Below, one piece after another: positions 29,016 to 38,476 of a stretch of 64,000 bases of DNA; position 1 is the first letter of the stretch, and each line of letters opens with the position of its first letter. The translations under genes and the position numbers were made by a program. The notes under the pieces were generated by a model. The model was not told the origin of the DNA, did no database searches, and saw only the letters and a program-made list of their open reading frames with translations. The stretch lies in NCBI RefSeq assembly GCF_025354435.1, contig NZ_JANXMU010000081.1, positions 1-64,000 on the forward strand. Reading direction: 5' to 3'. This DNA is from Rhodoferax sp. (GTDB lineage: Bacteria > Pseudomonadota > Gammaproteobacteria > Burkholderiales > Burkholderiaceae_C).

Positions 29016-29074
29016 AAATCAGGCTCTAGCGTAGGTTAGGCTTACGCTAGTAGCTATTATTTCGATAGTATTAA
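29016..29074 (+). repeat. Dispersed palindromic repeat between ilvI and ilvH, copy C
   Basis: This is the cleanest copy in the window. It reads AAATCAGGCTCTAGCGTAGG, then CTTACGCTAGTAGCTATTA, then TTTCGATAGTATTAAC. The arms CTAGCGTA and TACGCTAG form an 8-bp stem, and a second weaker stem pairs CTAT with ATAG. It sits 4 bases after the ilvI stop inside what should be one ilvIHC transcript. Confidence 0.8.
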
Positions 29075-29154
29075 CTTTCTGACGAATCTATTGCTTGCCG
29101 AGCCTGCACATTACCGTGTGCGGGGGAGGGCAGCGAAAAGAGGAATCTAGTCTT

Positions 29155-29646
29155 ATGAAACACATCATTGCTGTCTTGCTGGAAAACGAGCCCGGCGCTC
29201 TTTCCCGCGTCGTGGGCCTGTTCTCCGCCCGGGGTTACAACATCGAGTCGCTCACGGTGGCTCCCACCGAAGACGCGACGCTGTCGCGCATGACCATCCA
29301 AACCTCTGGTTCCGACGACGTGATCGAACAGATCACCAAGCACCTGAACCGCCTCATCGAGGTGGTCAAGGTGGTCGACCTGACCGAAGGCGCCTACACC
29401 GAGCGTGAACTGATGATGGTCAAGGTGCGTGCCGTCGGCAAAGAGCGCGAAGAAATGAAGCGCATGGCCGACATCTTCCGCGGCCGCATCATTGATGTGA
29501 CCGAAAAGAGCTACACCATCGAATTGACCGGCGACCAGGGCAAGAACGACGCTTTCTTGGAAGCGCTGGACAGCGGTGCCATTCTGGAAACCGTGCGTAC
29601 CGGTGCCAGTGGCATCGGGCGCGGTGAACGCATCTTGCGGGTTTAA
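29155..29646 (+). CDS. ilvH: Acetolactate synthase small (regulatory) subunit
   Basis: This 163-residue regulatory subunit activates IlvI and gives valine feedback sensitivity. It starts MKHIIAVLLENEPGALSRVVGLFSARGYNIESLTVAPTED as an N-terminal ACT domain and has a C-terminal ACT-like domain beginning at ERELMMVKV. The ATG at 29155 gives the conserved start. The longer upstream frame is not supported. It lies 142 bases after ilvI because a dispersed repeat occupies the gap. Confidence 0.94.
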   Translation: MKHIIAVLLENEPGALSRVVGLFSARGYNIESLTVAPTEDATLSRMTIQTSGSDDVIEQITKHLNRLIEVVKVVDLTEGAYTERELMMVKVRAVGKEREEMKRMADIFRGRIIDVTEKSYTIELTGDQGKNDAFLEALDSGAILETVRTGASGIGRGERILRV

Positions 29647-29771
29647 GTTTTGAGTTGTCCGTACGCGCGTTTTGACGGGCTCAACGCGAACGGACTATTT
29701 TTGGCGATTGCGGTAAACGTTCGCCCTGGGCCTGTCGATGGGCATTTCGCCAAACCCTTTATTTTTTCTGA

Positions 29772-30797
<1,026 letters not shown>

Positions 30798-30835
30798 GTA
30801 CCCTCCCAGGCTACAGCGCAAACGCTTTTCGCCAA

Positions 30836-30890
30836 CCCCCTTGCAGGGGGCAACACCAGCAGCCTGGCAAAGCCAGTTCTGCGGTGTTTC
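30836..30890 (+). repeat. GC-rich interspersed element after ilvC
   Basis: The segment begins CCCCCTTGCAGGGGG and continues with AACACC...GGTGTT arms around a CTGGCAAAGCCAG hairpin. It resembles the C-run/G-run repeat type found inside dapC. It may act as an ilvC transcription end together with the hairpin at 30941-30978. Confidence 0.4.
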
Positions 30891-30940
30891 TGGTGGAGGG
30901 GCGTTCTAGCTGAAACTGGGTTGGTTTGCAATAAGTCCCG

Positions 30941-30978
30941 CTTCGGGCCTGCTAGCTTTTGGGCTAGCGGGCCCGAAG
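30941..30978. terminator. Long hairpin between convergent ilvC and RcnB-like genes
   Basis: The arms CTTCGGGCCTGCTAGC (30941-30956) and GCTAGCGGGCCCGAAG (30963-30978) pair over 16 bp with one mismatch. There is no long T-run, so it is a strong structural barrier rather than a textbook Rho-independent terminator. It is placed to end transcription from both sides. Confidence 0.65.
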
Positions 30979-30994
30979 TGCGTTTGGGGCTATC

Positions 30995-31432
30995 TCAATA
31001 GTTGCCCAGCAGGATCTGCGCGATGATGCCGGTGGTGATGGCGATCAGCACGTAGTCACCGCCGGTTTGTACCCAGTGGTAGCCGCGGGGAGGCGCGCTC
31101 AGGTGGTGGTCGCGCCAGTTGTCTACGACGTACTGGTTGTTGCGGTATTGGTTGGGCAGACGGCCACCACGGCGGAAATTGTGGTCGGGACCCGCGCCAC
31201 GCTCTTGCGCAAAATCGGGGCCGTTGCGATGCTGCTCTTGCATGCGCTGCGGGCCAGGGCCGCGGTTGTTGCCAGGCCGGTTGTTGTCTTGCCGGATATT
31301 GGGCTGGTCGCGCTGCTGGTTCTGGTGTCGGAAGTCATCACCTCCACGGCCGCTGTTGCCTTGGGCAAAAGCGATGCTGCTGAACGCCAAAGAGGCGGCG
31401 GTGAGTGCGGCGACAAAAACTGTCTTTTTCAT
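30995..31432 (-). CDS. RcnB-family periplasmic protein
   Basis: This 145-residue precursor has a signal peptide (cleavage likely after SIAFA). A long Gln/Asn/Arg/Gly-rich region with many His and Asp follows, then a C-terminal RcnB-like domain (YRNNQYVVDNWRDHHLSAPPRGYHWVQTGGDYVLIAITTGII). RcnB in E. coli is needed for nickel/cobalt homeostasis. Other family members have no known role, and the low-complexity middle makes metal binding only a guess. It appears monocistronic. Confidence 0.78.
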   Translation of the reverse strand: MKKTVFVAALTAASLAFSSIAFAQGNSGRGGDDFRHQNQQRDQPNIRQDNNRPGNNRGPGPQRMQEQHRNGPDFAQERGAGPDHNFRRGGRLPNQYRNNQYVVDNWRDHHLSAPPRGYHWVQTGGDYVLIAITTGIIAQILLGNY

Positions 31433-31549
31433 GAAAACTTCTTCAAGGTGTATGGACCTATTTGAGCGGAAAGCACAGGGTTTTCCTGTAGGAGAAGGTC
31501 TGCTTTACCGGGTGCTTACCGCTGGGTTTGCCAGAAGTACCACCACGAA

Positions 31550-31569
31550 AAAGCGCCCCGCAGGGCGCT
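31550..31569 (-). terminator. Rho-independent terminator of the PEP-CTERM gene
   Basis: The arms AGCGCC and GGGCGCT around CCGCA form a compact GC hairpin, and on the minus strand it is followed by a T-run (the plus-strand AAAAA at 31548-31552). It lies about 20 bases downstream of the PEP-CTERM gene stop. The rest of the 157-base gap shows nothing else. Confidence 0.75.
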
Positions 31570-31589
31570 CTAGGACGGTCCGCCAGGCT

Positions 31590-32141
31590 TTAGGCCTTGC
31601 GGCGCTGTGAAAGGATCAAACCTACCAAGCCCAGGCCCATCAAGGCCAACGAGCTGGGTTCTGGCACCGTGTTGCGGGCCGCGGCAGCGTGGTAGGTCAC
31701 GTCGTCCATGACGAAATTACCGTTGGTGACGGACAGGCGCACTTCGTCCACCAGGCCCGAATAGCCCGAGGACAGGAAGCTGGGCGTACCCGACAAGCCC
31801 AGCAGGGACGAGGTGAACACCAGTTGCCCGTCGTTGAACAGCTCAAATCCAGCAGTTTGGTAGCCCGCGAAGAAGGCACCGTCAAAAATGACGTCGTTGG
31901 AGAATTTGAACCAGTCGGTGGTTGCACCGGTGTTGTTGTAGATACGGGTTTTACCCGACGCGGCGTTGTAAGGCGATTGCGCCGAGTCGTAGTATTCCCA
32001 GCCAGCGCCCCAGGTGAGCCCAGCGTAATTGGATGCCAAGGTGCCCTGACCGGGGATGTCCTCAAAAGTCAACACGGTGGCGTTGCCCATCCCTGCGAAA
32101 GCGATAAAGGAAGTGGCCAGTAATTTCGGTAAAAAGCGCAT
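31590..32141 (-). CDS. PEP-CTERM sorting-domain protein
   Basis: This 183-residue exported protein has a signal peptide and a beta-rich domain (VLTFEDIPGQGTLASNYAGLTWGAGWEYYDSA and related stretches). The C-terminal PEP-CTERM anchor VPEPSSLALMGLG is followed by a hydrophobic helix and a basic tail RRKA. PEP-CTERM proteins are processed by an exosortase (EpsH/XrtA) and usually accompany exopolysaccharide production. No exosortase is in the window, so it must be encoded elsewhere. The 189-base gap upstream (32142-32330) shows no other gene. Confidence 0.9.
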   Translation of the reverse strand: MRFLPKLLATSFIAFAGMGNATVLTFEDIPGQGTLASNYAGLTWGAGWEYYDSAQSPYNAASGKTRIYNNTGATTDWFKFSNDVIFDGAFFAGYQTAGFELFNDGQLVFTSSLLGLSGTPSFLSSGYSGLVDEVRLSVTNGNFVMDDVTYHAAAARNTVPEPSSLALMGLGLVGLILSQRRKA

Positions 32142-32330
32142 CGTGATCCTGTGGTTATGTAATCTTCTATTAAGGAGTGTTACACAGGGTCGCGCGTAAG
32201 CTATTGAAAAATATAGATTTTAGGATAATGGAGCGGGTTTTCGTGACATTGTCGAGCTTCCAGAGTGTTGTGTCTACCACAACCCATAGGGTCGGGCGTG
32301 CGGTCTGTCTAAGCGGTTTAGCTAGGCAAT

Positions 32331-33416
32331 TTATGGCCCGGTTTGGGCCTTCACGGCGGCGGCCACTTCACGCCCCAACTCGACCACCGCCATGGCGTAG
32401 TAGCTGCTCCAGTTGTAGCGGGTGATGGCGTAGAAATTCTCGGTACCCGCCACGTACTGCGGCGGATCCCCTCCGTTTTGCAGCTCCACCAGCGCCAGCG
32501 GGCCGGAGTGTTGGAGGGCCGGGCCTTCCAGCACTGCACCCAGGGTCTGAAAACGGGCCACGCTGAAGGTAGGCAGGATGTCGGGGGCCATCAGTGCGTC
32601 CATGTCCAGGGTTTTAGGGTCGAACTGCACCGGGTAGTAGATCGGCATGCCAGGCTGCCAGTGGAAGGCCTTGAAATAGCTGGCCACCGAGCCAATCGCG
32701 TCGGCCGGGCTGTTGAACAGATCGACACGGCTGTCGCCATCAAAGTCCACCGCAAATTGCACCCAGCTGGTCGGCATGAACTGCGGCAGGCCCATGGCCC
32801 CGGCGTAGCTGCCGCGCAAGCTCAGGGGGTCGATGCCGGCGCGCTGGGTCAGGCTCAGGTATTGCTCCAACTCGCCCTTGAAGTAGGCACTGCGCTCCTT
32901 GGCGCGCGGATGGCTGGCGGGGAAGTCAAAGGCCAGCGTGGCCAGCGCGTCCAGCACCCGGAAGTTGCCCATGTTCTGGCCGTAAATCGTCTCCACGCCA
33001 ATGATGCCGACGATGATTTCGGCCGGTACGCCGTATTCCTTTTCGGCCCGTTCCAGCGTGGCGCGGTTGGCCTGCCAGAAACGCACCCCGGCGGCGATGC
33101 GCACCGGGTCGATGAAGCGGCTGCGGTAGACCTTCCAGTTTTTCACCGTACCCTTGGGTGCGGGGGCCATCAGGCGCGGCACGCTGGGGATAAACCGGGC
33201 CTGCGCCAATATCTGGTGCACCCAGGCCGGGTCCAGGCCGCGGCGCTCGGCGATGTCGTCGGCGATGGCCATCACATCCTCGCGGCTGGCGTACAGCGGG
33301 CCGCTGGGTGTGGCGGTAGTGACAGGCTTATTTTTTATGCTTTTTTTGGTGCTAGCACAGACGGGAATTAGGCAGGTAGCTATTAAAAGAAGAGCAATCG
33401 GGAGGAGTTTGTGCAT
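32331..33416 (-). CDS. Lytic murein transglycosylase, MltB family
   Basis: This 361-residue periplasmic enzyme cleaves peptidoglycan glycan strands to 1,6-anhydro products. The MltB fold is recognisable from the catalytic Glu142 in IVGIIGVETIYGQNMGNFRVLDAL, GSYAGAMGLPQFMPTSW, DFDGDSRVDLFNSPADAIGSVASYF and YNWSSYYAMAVVELG. The signal segment (about residues 6-26, PIALLLIATCLIPVCAS) is encoded by a dispersed repeat copy. Cys15 and Cys20 do not fit a standard lipobox well, so it may be secreted or anchored rather than a lipoprotein. The ATG at 33416 is chosen. It ends the moxR-DUF58-tgpA operon. Confidence 0.88.
   Translation of the reverse strand: MHKLLPIALLLIATCLIPVCASTKKSIKNKPVTTATPSGPLYASREDVMAIADDIAERRGLDPAWVHQILAQARFIPSVPRLMAPAPKGTVKNWKVYRSRFIDPVRIAAGVRFWQANRATLERAEKEYGVPAEIIVGIIGVETIYGQNMGNFRVLDALATLAFDFPASHPRAKERSAYFKGELEQYLSLTQRAGIDPLSLRGSYAGAMGLPQFMPTSWVQFAVDFDGDSRVDLFNSPADAIGSVASYFKAFHWQPGMPIYYPVQFDPKTLDMDALMAPDILPTFSVARFQTLGAVLEGPALQHSGPLALVELQNGGDPPQYVAGTENFYAITRYNWSSYYAMAVVELGREVAAAVKAQTGP
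33341..33399 (+). repeat. Dispersed palindromic repeat encoding the MltB-like signal segment, copy F
   Basis: The plus strand reads TTTTTGGTGCTAGCACAGAC, then GGCAGGTAGCTATTAAAAG and AAGAGCAATCG, matching the consensus in forward orientation. The host gene reads the reverse strand in the same frame as the copy in the DUF482 gene. Both give a start like IA-x-x-LIA. Confidence 0.7.
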
Positions 33417-33442
33417 GGGCGTCAATAGGTGGTCGCCCAAGT

Positions 33443-35422
33443 CTAGCGCGGCCACACCAGCCGCTTGAACGCCCGTCGAAGCGCGGCCAGGCTGCCGGGG
33501 CTGTGCGGCGCATACCGCAGGCTTTCCATTTGCAGTAGCCAATCGCGCAGGGCGGGCTGGTCCGGCACCAGCGCGGCCATCTGCCGGGGGGCGGCGCTGG
33601 CGGGCACGGTGATACCGACTTTGGCCAGTTTGCGCCGGGCCTGGTCCAGCAGACGCAGCCAGGGATCGTGCTGGCGGCGTTCCCACTGGGCCCATGCGGC
33701 CCCGCCCAGGCTGGCCAGCACCAGCAGGGCGGCCAGTACCTTGCCCAAGTCTTCCCATTCCGGGCTGTCAAAGCCGATGTTTTTCAGCAGATTGAGCTGC
33801 TTGCTCTGGCTGTAGTTCAGCACCCACTGGTTCCAGCCGTTGTTGACCGCGTCCCAGGCGGCGCGCAGGCGGCGGGCGGTGTCGGGGCTGACGGTGGCCA
33901 GGGTGTTGGCAATGGCCCCGCGCGGGGCTTGTAGCCGGGTAAAGCTGCCCACCCGGCCCGGCGACACCGCGCCGGTAGGGTCCACCCGGGTCCAGCCCTG
34001 GCCCGCCGTCCATACCTCGGCCCAGGCATGGGCATCGCTTTGGCGCACCACCCAGAAGCCGTCTACGCCGTTGAGTTCGCCGCCCTGGTAGCCGGTGACG
34101 ACGCGGGCGGGGATGTCCAGCGCCCGCATCAGGATCACAAAGGACGAGGCGATGTGTTCGCAAAAACCCTCTTTGCGGTCAAACCAGAATTCGTCTGCGG
34201 TGTCGCGCCCATATAGGCCGGGGTCCAGCGTGTAGGCGTAGCCACCGGTGCGTAGGCGGGTCAGCACGGTTTGCACCAGCGCGGCGGTGTCGGCACCGGG
34301 CTGGGCGCGGCGCATGTCGGCCGCCAGTTGCAGGGTGCGCGGGTTGAAGCCCGCGGGCAGCTCCACAAAGCTCTGCAGGCTTAAATTTGCACGCTGCGGC
34401 CCGTAGCGGAACTGTGAGTAGCTCTGTGCCTGGTAGCGCAACAGGTCGGTGGTGGGGCGGCTGGCCAGCCATTGCAGGTCGGGGGTCATTACCGCGCTCA
34501 GGCCGTCGGGCAGGGCGGGGGCCTGGGGCGTAGCATCCAGCGCCAGCAGCCAGGGGCGGTTGTTGGGCTCCAGGGTCACCTGGTACTTCAGCGGCGGGCC
34601 AGACACCTGCAAATCGCTGGCTCCCGTGCGCGAAAAGTCGTTGTAGCGTGGCTGCCAGGTGCGTCCGTCAAACAGCGATAGCACCGGGCCGCGAAAGTAC
34701 AGGTCGCGCTGCGCAGGCGGTGGGCCGTCAAATTTCACCCGCATGGCAATGCCGTCGTCCAGCGCCAGGCTGGCCATGGTGCCGACCTGCATTTGGTTGG
34801 ACAAACCGCTGCGCCCGGCCATGGCATCGCTGGGCACGCCCCACAGCGGGGCCATGCGCGGAAACAGCACAAACAGCACGGCCATGATGGGCGCGCCCAG
34901 CAACGCCATGCCGCCGGCAATGCGTGCCGCCTCGCGCAGCGGGGCCTTGTTTTCCACCGGCATATGGGCGTTGACCAGCGCCGTCAGCAGCCCCAGCAGC
35001 GCCACCAGCATGGCGATAGCGGTCAACAGCGACTGCGAGAAAAAGAAGTTGCTGAGCATGGTGAAAAAGCCCAGGAAGAACACTACAAAAGCATCCCGCC
35101 GCGCCCGCAGCTCCAGGGTTTTGAGGGCCAGCAGCACCACGATCAGTGTCACCCCGGCATCGCGCCCCAGCAGGGTTTTGTGCGTCGCCAGTGTGGCCGC
35201 CAGCGCCATCCCCAGAAGCACCGCCAGCCACCAGCGCGACGGCAATGGCCGTGACTTCCACGCCAGCCAGCCACGCCACCCCAGCACCCCCGCCGTCGTC
35301 AGGGCGCACCAGACCGGCAGGTTGCCCACCTGCGGCAGCACCACCCAGGCGATGACGGCCAGCAGAAACAGCGTGTCGCGGCTGTCTCTGGGCAAGGTGG
35401 TGAAGGGTGTTAGCCAGCGCAT
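33443..35422 (-). CDS. tgpA: TgpA-like membrane transglutaminase (DUF3488 + transglutaminase + DUF4129)
   Basis: This 659-residue inner-membrane protein has an N-terminal DUF3488 block of about six helices (residues 15-190). A periplasmic transglutaminase-like domain follows with catalytic Cys421 (EGFCEH), His465 (SDAHAWAEVW) and Asp481 (RVDPTGAV). Another membrane helix near 570 leads to a cytoplasmic DUF4129-type tail. TgpA is essential in Pseudomonas aeruginosa, but its substrate is unknown. The ATG at 35422 (MRWLTPF) is chosen. Longer frames run into DUF58. It lies between DUF58 and mltB in one operon. Confidence 0.9.
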   Translation of the reverse strand: MRWLTPFTTLPRDSRDTLFLLAVIAWVVLPQVGNLPVWCALTTAGVLGWRGWLAWKSRPLPSRWWLAVLLGMALAATLATHKTLLGRDAGVTLIVVLLALKTLELRARRDAFVVFFLGFFTMLSNFFFSQSLLTAIAMLVALLGLLTALVNAHMPVENKAPLREAARIAGGMALLGAPIMAVLFVLFPRMAPLWGVPSDAMAGRSGLSNQMQVGTMASLALDDGIAMRVKFDGPPPAQRDLYFRGPVLSLFDGRTWQPRYNDFSRTGASDLQVSGPPLKYQVTLEPNNRPWLLALDATPQAPALPDGLSAVMTPDLQWLASRPTTDLLRYQAQSYSQFRYGPQRANLSLQSFVELPAGFNPRTLQLAADMRRAQPGADTAALVQTVLTRLRTGGYAYTLDPGLYGRDTADEFWFDRKEGFCEHIASSFVILMRALDIPARVVTGYQGGELNGVDGFWVVRQSDAHAWAEVWTAGQGWTRVDPTGAVSPGRVGSFTRLQAPRGAIANTLATVSPDTARRLRAAWDAVNNGWNQWVLNYSQSKQLNLLKNIGFDSPEWEDLGKVLAALLVLASLGGAAWAQWERRQHDPWLRLLDQARRKLAKVGITVPASAAPRQMAALVPDQPALRDWLLQMESLRYAPHSPGSLAALRRAFKRLVWPR

Positions 35423-35428
35423 AAAGTG

Positions 35429-35485
35429 TTTGCTAGTAAATAAGTAGCTATTCGTATAGGTGGAATATGCGCTAGAGGCCGATTT
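35429..35485 (-). repeat. Dispersed palindromic repeat at the DUF58/tgpA junction, copy G
   Basis: The plus strand reads TTTGCTAGTAAATAAGTAGC, then TATGCGCTAGAGGCCGATTT, which is the reverse orientation of the consensus. It fills the gap before tgpA and also supplies the last four codons and the TAG stop of the DUF58 gene. Confidence 0.75.
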
Positions 35486-36449
35486 GGCATAAAGCCAGCG
35501 CTTCCAGGCAACGCCGCCGGTGGGCCTCGCCCGCACCCGGTGCAAGCTCTTGCCCCGGCAGGCGCAGCCCGTAGTCCAGCCCCAGCTTGTCGGCCAGCAG
35601 CACCCAGGCGCACAGGCGCGCGAGCTTTGCTTCCCCGCCCAGCGACCCGGCTTGGGCGAAGTCCAGCCACAGTTCATGCCTCTGGGTTTGCTGGCTGTCG
35701 CGGCTGACCCATTCGCCAGTGACATCGGCCTTGGCGGATTTTTTCCAGACCACCAGTTTTAGCGGGTCACCGCGCCGGTAGGGGCGCACGTCGTCGAATT
35801 CGCCACTGGCGTTGGGCGCGCTGTGGCTGGCCCCTCCGGCACGCGGCTGGCCGGGGGGTAGCGGCGGTGGGTGGGCTTCGGGGCGGGGGTAGACCAAGAG
35901 CTGGGCGGCTGGCCGCCAGTAGGTCCAGACACGGAAGGTGCCCAGCGGGAAGCGGGTCTCGGCCGTGATGGCGGGCAGATGCTGCAGGCCGCGCTGGGTG
36001 GGGGTGAAGGCGATTTGCACCCGGCGGCTGCCTTGGGCGGGTACGTCGGTCCAGGCCCAGTGGCCACTGCCTAGCAAACCCAGGCCGATGCCATGGCGGG
36101 TGGTTTTGCGCGTGCTGCTGATTTGTATGGAAATAAGCGCGCTAGCGCCCATGTACTGTGCGTCAGGCGATATCAAATGCAGAGTAAGGCCGCGCAGCGT
36201 GGCGTGGCCTACGTGCATGCCGACCACAGCGCATCCGGCCAGCAAAAAGGTCAGCACATAGCCTAGATTGAGCTGGTAGTTGATGCTGGCCACCAGCAGC
36301 ACCAGCAAGGTGGCCGCCAGCATGCAGCCGGGGCCGGTGGGCAGGATGTAGACGTTGCGTTGGGTCAGCAGCGTGGTATCGGTGAGATGGATGCGCGCCT
36401 GCCACCAGCGCTGGAAGCGGGCCCGCAGCAATTTGGCTGGTTGGATCAC
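35472..36449 (-). CDS. DUF58 domain protein with stop codon in a repeat
   Basis: This 325-residue protein has two N-terminal membrane helices (GCMLAATLLVLLVASINYQL and VLTFLLAGCAVVGMHV) and a C-terminal DUF58 region with EFDDVRPYRRGDPLKLVVWKKSAK. DUF58 proteins accompany MoxR ATPases and are thought to act in folding or activation of envelope complexes. The GTG at 36449 fits well because it avoids overlap with the moxR stop. A TTG at 36479 is possible. The final residues and TAG come from a dispersed repeat, so the ancestral C terminus may have differed. Confidence 0.86.
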   Translation of the reverse strand: MIQPAKLLRARFQRWWQARIHLTDTTLLTQRNVYILPTGPGCMLAATLLVLLVASINYQLNLGYVLTFLLAGCAVVGMHVGHATLRGLTLHLISPDAQYMGASALISIQISSTRKTTRHGIGLGLLGSGHWAWTDVPAQGSRRVQIAFTPTQRGLQHLPAITAETRFPLGTFRVWTYWRPAAQLLVYPRPEAHPPPLPPGQPRAGGASHSAPNASGEFDDVRPYRRGDPLKLVVWKKSAKADVTGEWVSRDSQQTQRHELWLDFAQAGSLGGEAKLARLCAWVLLADKLGLDYGLRLPGQELAPGAGEAHRRRCLEALALCQIGL

Positions 36450-36456
36450 GGCATGT

Positions 36457-37377
36457 TCACGGCAGGGGCGTGCCTGCAATCATGGCTTGGACTTGGGCTA
36501 CCGCGCCGCGCCCGGCATCGCCTACCGGCACCAGGCGGTGCGCCACGGTTTGCGCCAGGATGGCCTGCACGTCGTCCGGGGCCACGTAGTCGCGGCCACT
36601 GAGCAACGCCTGGGCTTTGGCGGCTCGCACCACGGCGATACCGGCGCGCGGGCTCAGGCCTTGCAGAAACCAGCGGCCCGAGCGGGTGGCGGCCACCAGG
36701 TCTTGCACGTAGTCGAGCAGCGCATCGGCGGCGTGGACTTGCAGCACCTGCTGCTGCAGGCTTTGCAGTTCGGCCGCACTGAGCAGGCTGGGCAGGTGCT
36801 CCACCAGGTCGCGCCGGTCCTGCCCGGCGAGCAACTGGCGTTCGGAGGCGCGGTCGGGGTAGCCCAACGAAATGCGCATCAAGAACCGGTCCAGTTGCGA
36901 CTCGGGCAGGGCGAAGGTGCCCAGCTGGTCCAGCGGGTTTTGCGTGGCGATGACAAAGAACGGCGAGGGCAGGGGGCGGGTGGCGCCTTCTACGGTGACC
37001 TGCTTTTCCTCCATGGCCTCCAACAGCGCGCTCTGGGTTTTGGGGCTGGCGCGGTTGATTTCGTCGGCCAGCAAAATCTGCGCAAACAACGGGCCGGGGT
37101 GGAACACAAAGGCCTCCTTGCCGCGCTCGTAGATCGACACGCCGGTCAGGTCGCTGGGCATCAGGTCGGCGGTGAACTGCACGCGTGAGAACTGCAGGCC
37201 AAAGGTGCGGGCCAGCGCATGCGCCAGCGTGGTTTTGCCCACCCCGGGCACGTCTTCGATCAGCAGGTGACCCCCAGCCAACAAGCAGGCCACGCAGTCC
37301 TGCACCTGCGCGGGTTTGCCCACAATCACCGTGTTAAGCTGTTTTAGCAGTTCGTTGAGTTTGTTTTGTACGTGCAT
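36457..37377 (-). CDS. MoxR-family AAA+ ATPase
   Basis: This 306-residue cytoplasmic AAA+ ATPase has Walker A EDVPGVGKTT (about 41-50), Walker B ILLADEINRASPKTQSALLEAMEE, sensor 1 FFVIATQNPLDQLGTF and the C-terminal helical lid LSPRAGIAVVRAAKA. MoxR proteins act as chaperones that activate or assemble partner proteins, typically together with a DUF58 protein. Here they form a moxR-DUF58-tgpA-mltB operon, which points to a cell-wall-related role. It diverges from the deacetylase-like gene with a 56-base gap. Confidence 0.92.
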   Translation of the reverse strand: MHVQNKLNELLKQLNTVIVGKPAQVQDCVACLLAGGHLLIEDVPGVGKTTLAHALARTFGLQFSRVQFTADLMPSDLTGVSIYERGKEAFVFHPGPLFAQILLADEINRASPKTQSALLEAMEEKQVTVEGATRPLPSPFFVIATQNPLDQLGTFALPESQLDRFLMRISLGYPDRASERQLLAGQDRRDLVEHLPSLLSAAELQSLQQQVLQVHAADALLDYVQDLVAATRSGRWFLQGLSPRAGIAVVRAAKAQALLSGRDYVAPDDVQAILAQTVAHRLVPVGDAGRGAVAQVQAMIAGTPLP

Positions 37378-37433
37378 TCGCTGACGTTACCCGAAATACA
37401 AAGACCTCTAATCCCTAAGAAAAGCAGTTCACT

Positions 37434-38387
37434 GTGCACAAGACTGGCTACTTCACCCACCCCGCCTGCCGCAAACACGAAATGGGCGCAGGCCACCCCG
37501 AATGCCCGGCGCGGCTGGATGCGATTGACGACCGTTTGCTGATCAGCGGCGTGGGCGATGCGCTGGAGCATCTGCAGGCCGCCCCCGCCGCTCTGGCCGA
37601 CATCGAACTGGCCCACAGCCGCAGCCTGGTCTCCACCCTGCGCGGCCTGACCGACACGCTGCGCGAAGACATCAACGCCGGTGGCCCCACCCACGCGCAG
37701 GTTGATCCCGACACCAGCCTGAATATCTACACCTGGGATGCCGCCCTGGCCGCCGCCGGGGCCACGCTGGCCGCCACCGACGCGGTGCTGGCGGGCGAGC
37801 TGGAAAACGCCTTTTGCGCGGTGCGTCCGCCCGGCCACCACGCGGGGCGCGACACCTCCAGCGGCTTTTGCTTTTTCAATAACGTGGCGATTGCCGCCAA
37901 TTACGCGCTGGAGCGGCATGGGCTCAAACGGGTGGCCATCGTGGACTTTGACGTGCACCACGGCAACGGCACCGAGAACATCGTGGCCGGGGACGAGCGC
38001 ATCCTGATGGTCAGCTTCTACCAGCACCCGTTCTACCCCGAGGGCGGGGCACAGTCGGATGCGGCCAACCTGGTCAACATCCCCGTGCCCGCCTACACCC
38101 GCGGCATGGAGGTGCGCGAGCTCATCGAGATGTACTGGATACCGCGCCTGGAAGAACACCGGCCCGAGATGATTTTCATCAGCGCCGGTTTCGACGCGCA
38201 CCGCGAGGACGACATGGGCCAGATGGGCCTGGTCGAGCAAGACTACGCGTGGATCACCATGCGCATCAAGGACATCGCCCGGCGTTACGCCAAGGGCCGC
38301 ATCGTCAGCAGCCTGGAGGGCGGCTACGACCTGAGCGCGCTGGGCCGCAGCGTGGAAGCCCACATTCGGGTGCTAGCGGATTTGTAA
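37434..38387 (+). CDS. Histone deacetylase-like amidohydrolase
   Basis: This 317-residue zinc hydrolase belongs to the HDAC/acetoin utilization/acetylpolyamine amidohydrolase superfamily. Metal and catalytic motifs are visible: RPPGHHAG, IVDFDVHHGNGTE and ISAGFDAHREDD, with the late catalytic Tyr-containing loop SLEGGYDLSALG. The substrate may be an acetylated amine or protein lysine and cannot be chosen from sequence. The start is GTG at 37434 (MHKTGYFTHPACRKHEMG). Its 3' end is duplicated just downstream (38365-38414). Confidence 0.87.
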   Translation: MHKTGYFTHPACRKHEMGAGHPECPARLDAIDDRLLISGVGDALEHLQAAPAALADIELAHSRSLVSTLRGLTDTLREDINAGGPTHAQVDPDTSLNIYTWDAALAAAGATLAATDAVLAGELENAFCAVRPPGHHAGRDTSSGFCFFNNVAIAANYALERHGLKRVAIVDFDVHHGNGTENIVAGDERILMVSFYQHPFYPEGGAQSDAANLVNIPVPAYTRGMEVRELIEMYWIPRLEEHRPEMIFISAGFDAHREDDMGQMGLVEQDYAWITMRIKDIARRYAKGRIVSSLEGGYDLSALGRSVEAHIRVLADL

Positions 38388-38414
38388 GGGCTTTCGGGTG
38401 CTAGCGGATTTGTA
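38365..38414 (+). repeat. 22-bp tandem duplication at the 3' end of the deacetylase-like gene
   Basis: The unit starting TTCGGGTGCTAGCGGATTTG occurs at 38365-38386, spanning the last codons and stop of the gene. It recurs at 38393-38414 after a six-base spacer. The second copy lies in the 89-base gap before the MscS gene and is not translated. Confidence 0.85.
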
Positions 38415-38476
38415 GCTGCTTGCGCTCTTCCCGCTTGGCCGGGAACCTTTTTTGCTTTGTTTCTTCCAACGTCTCC

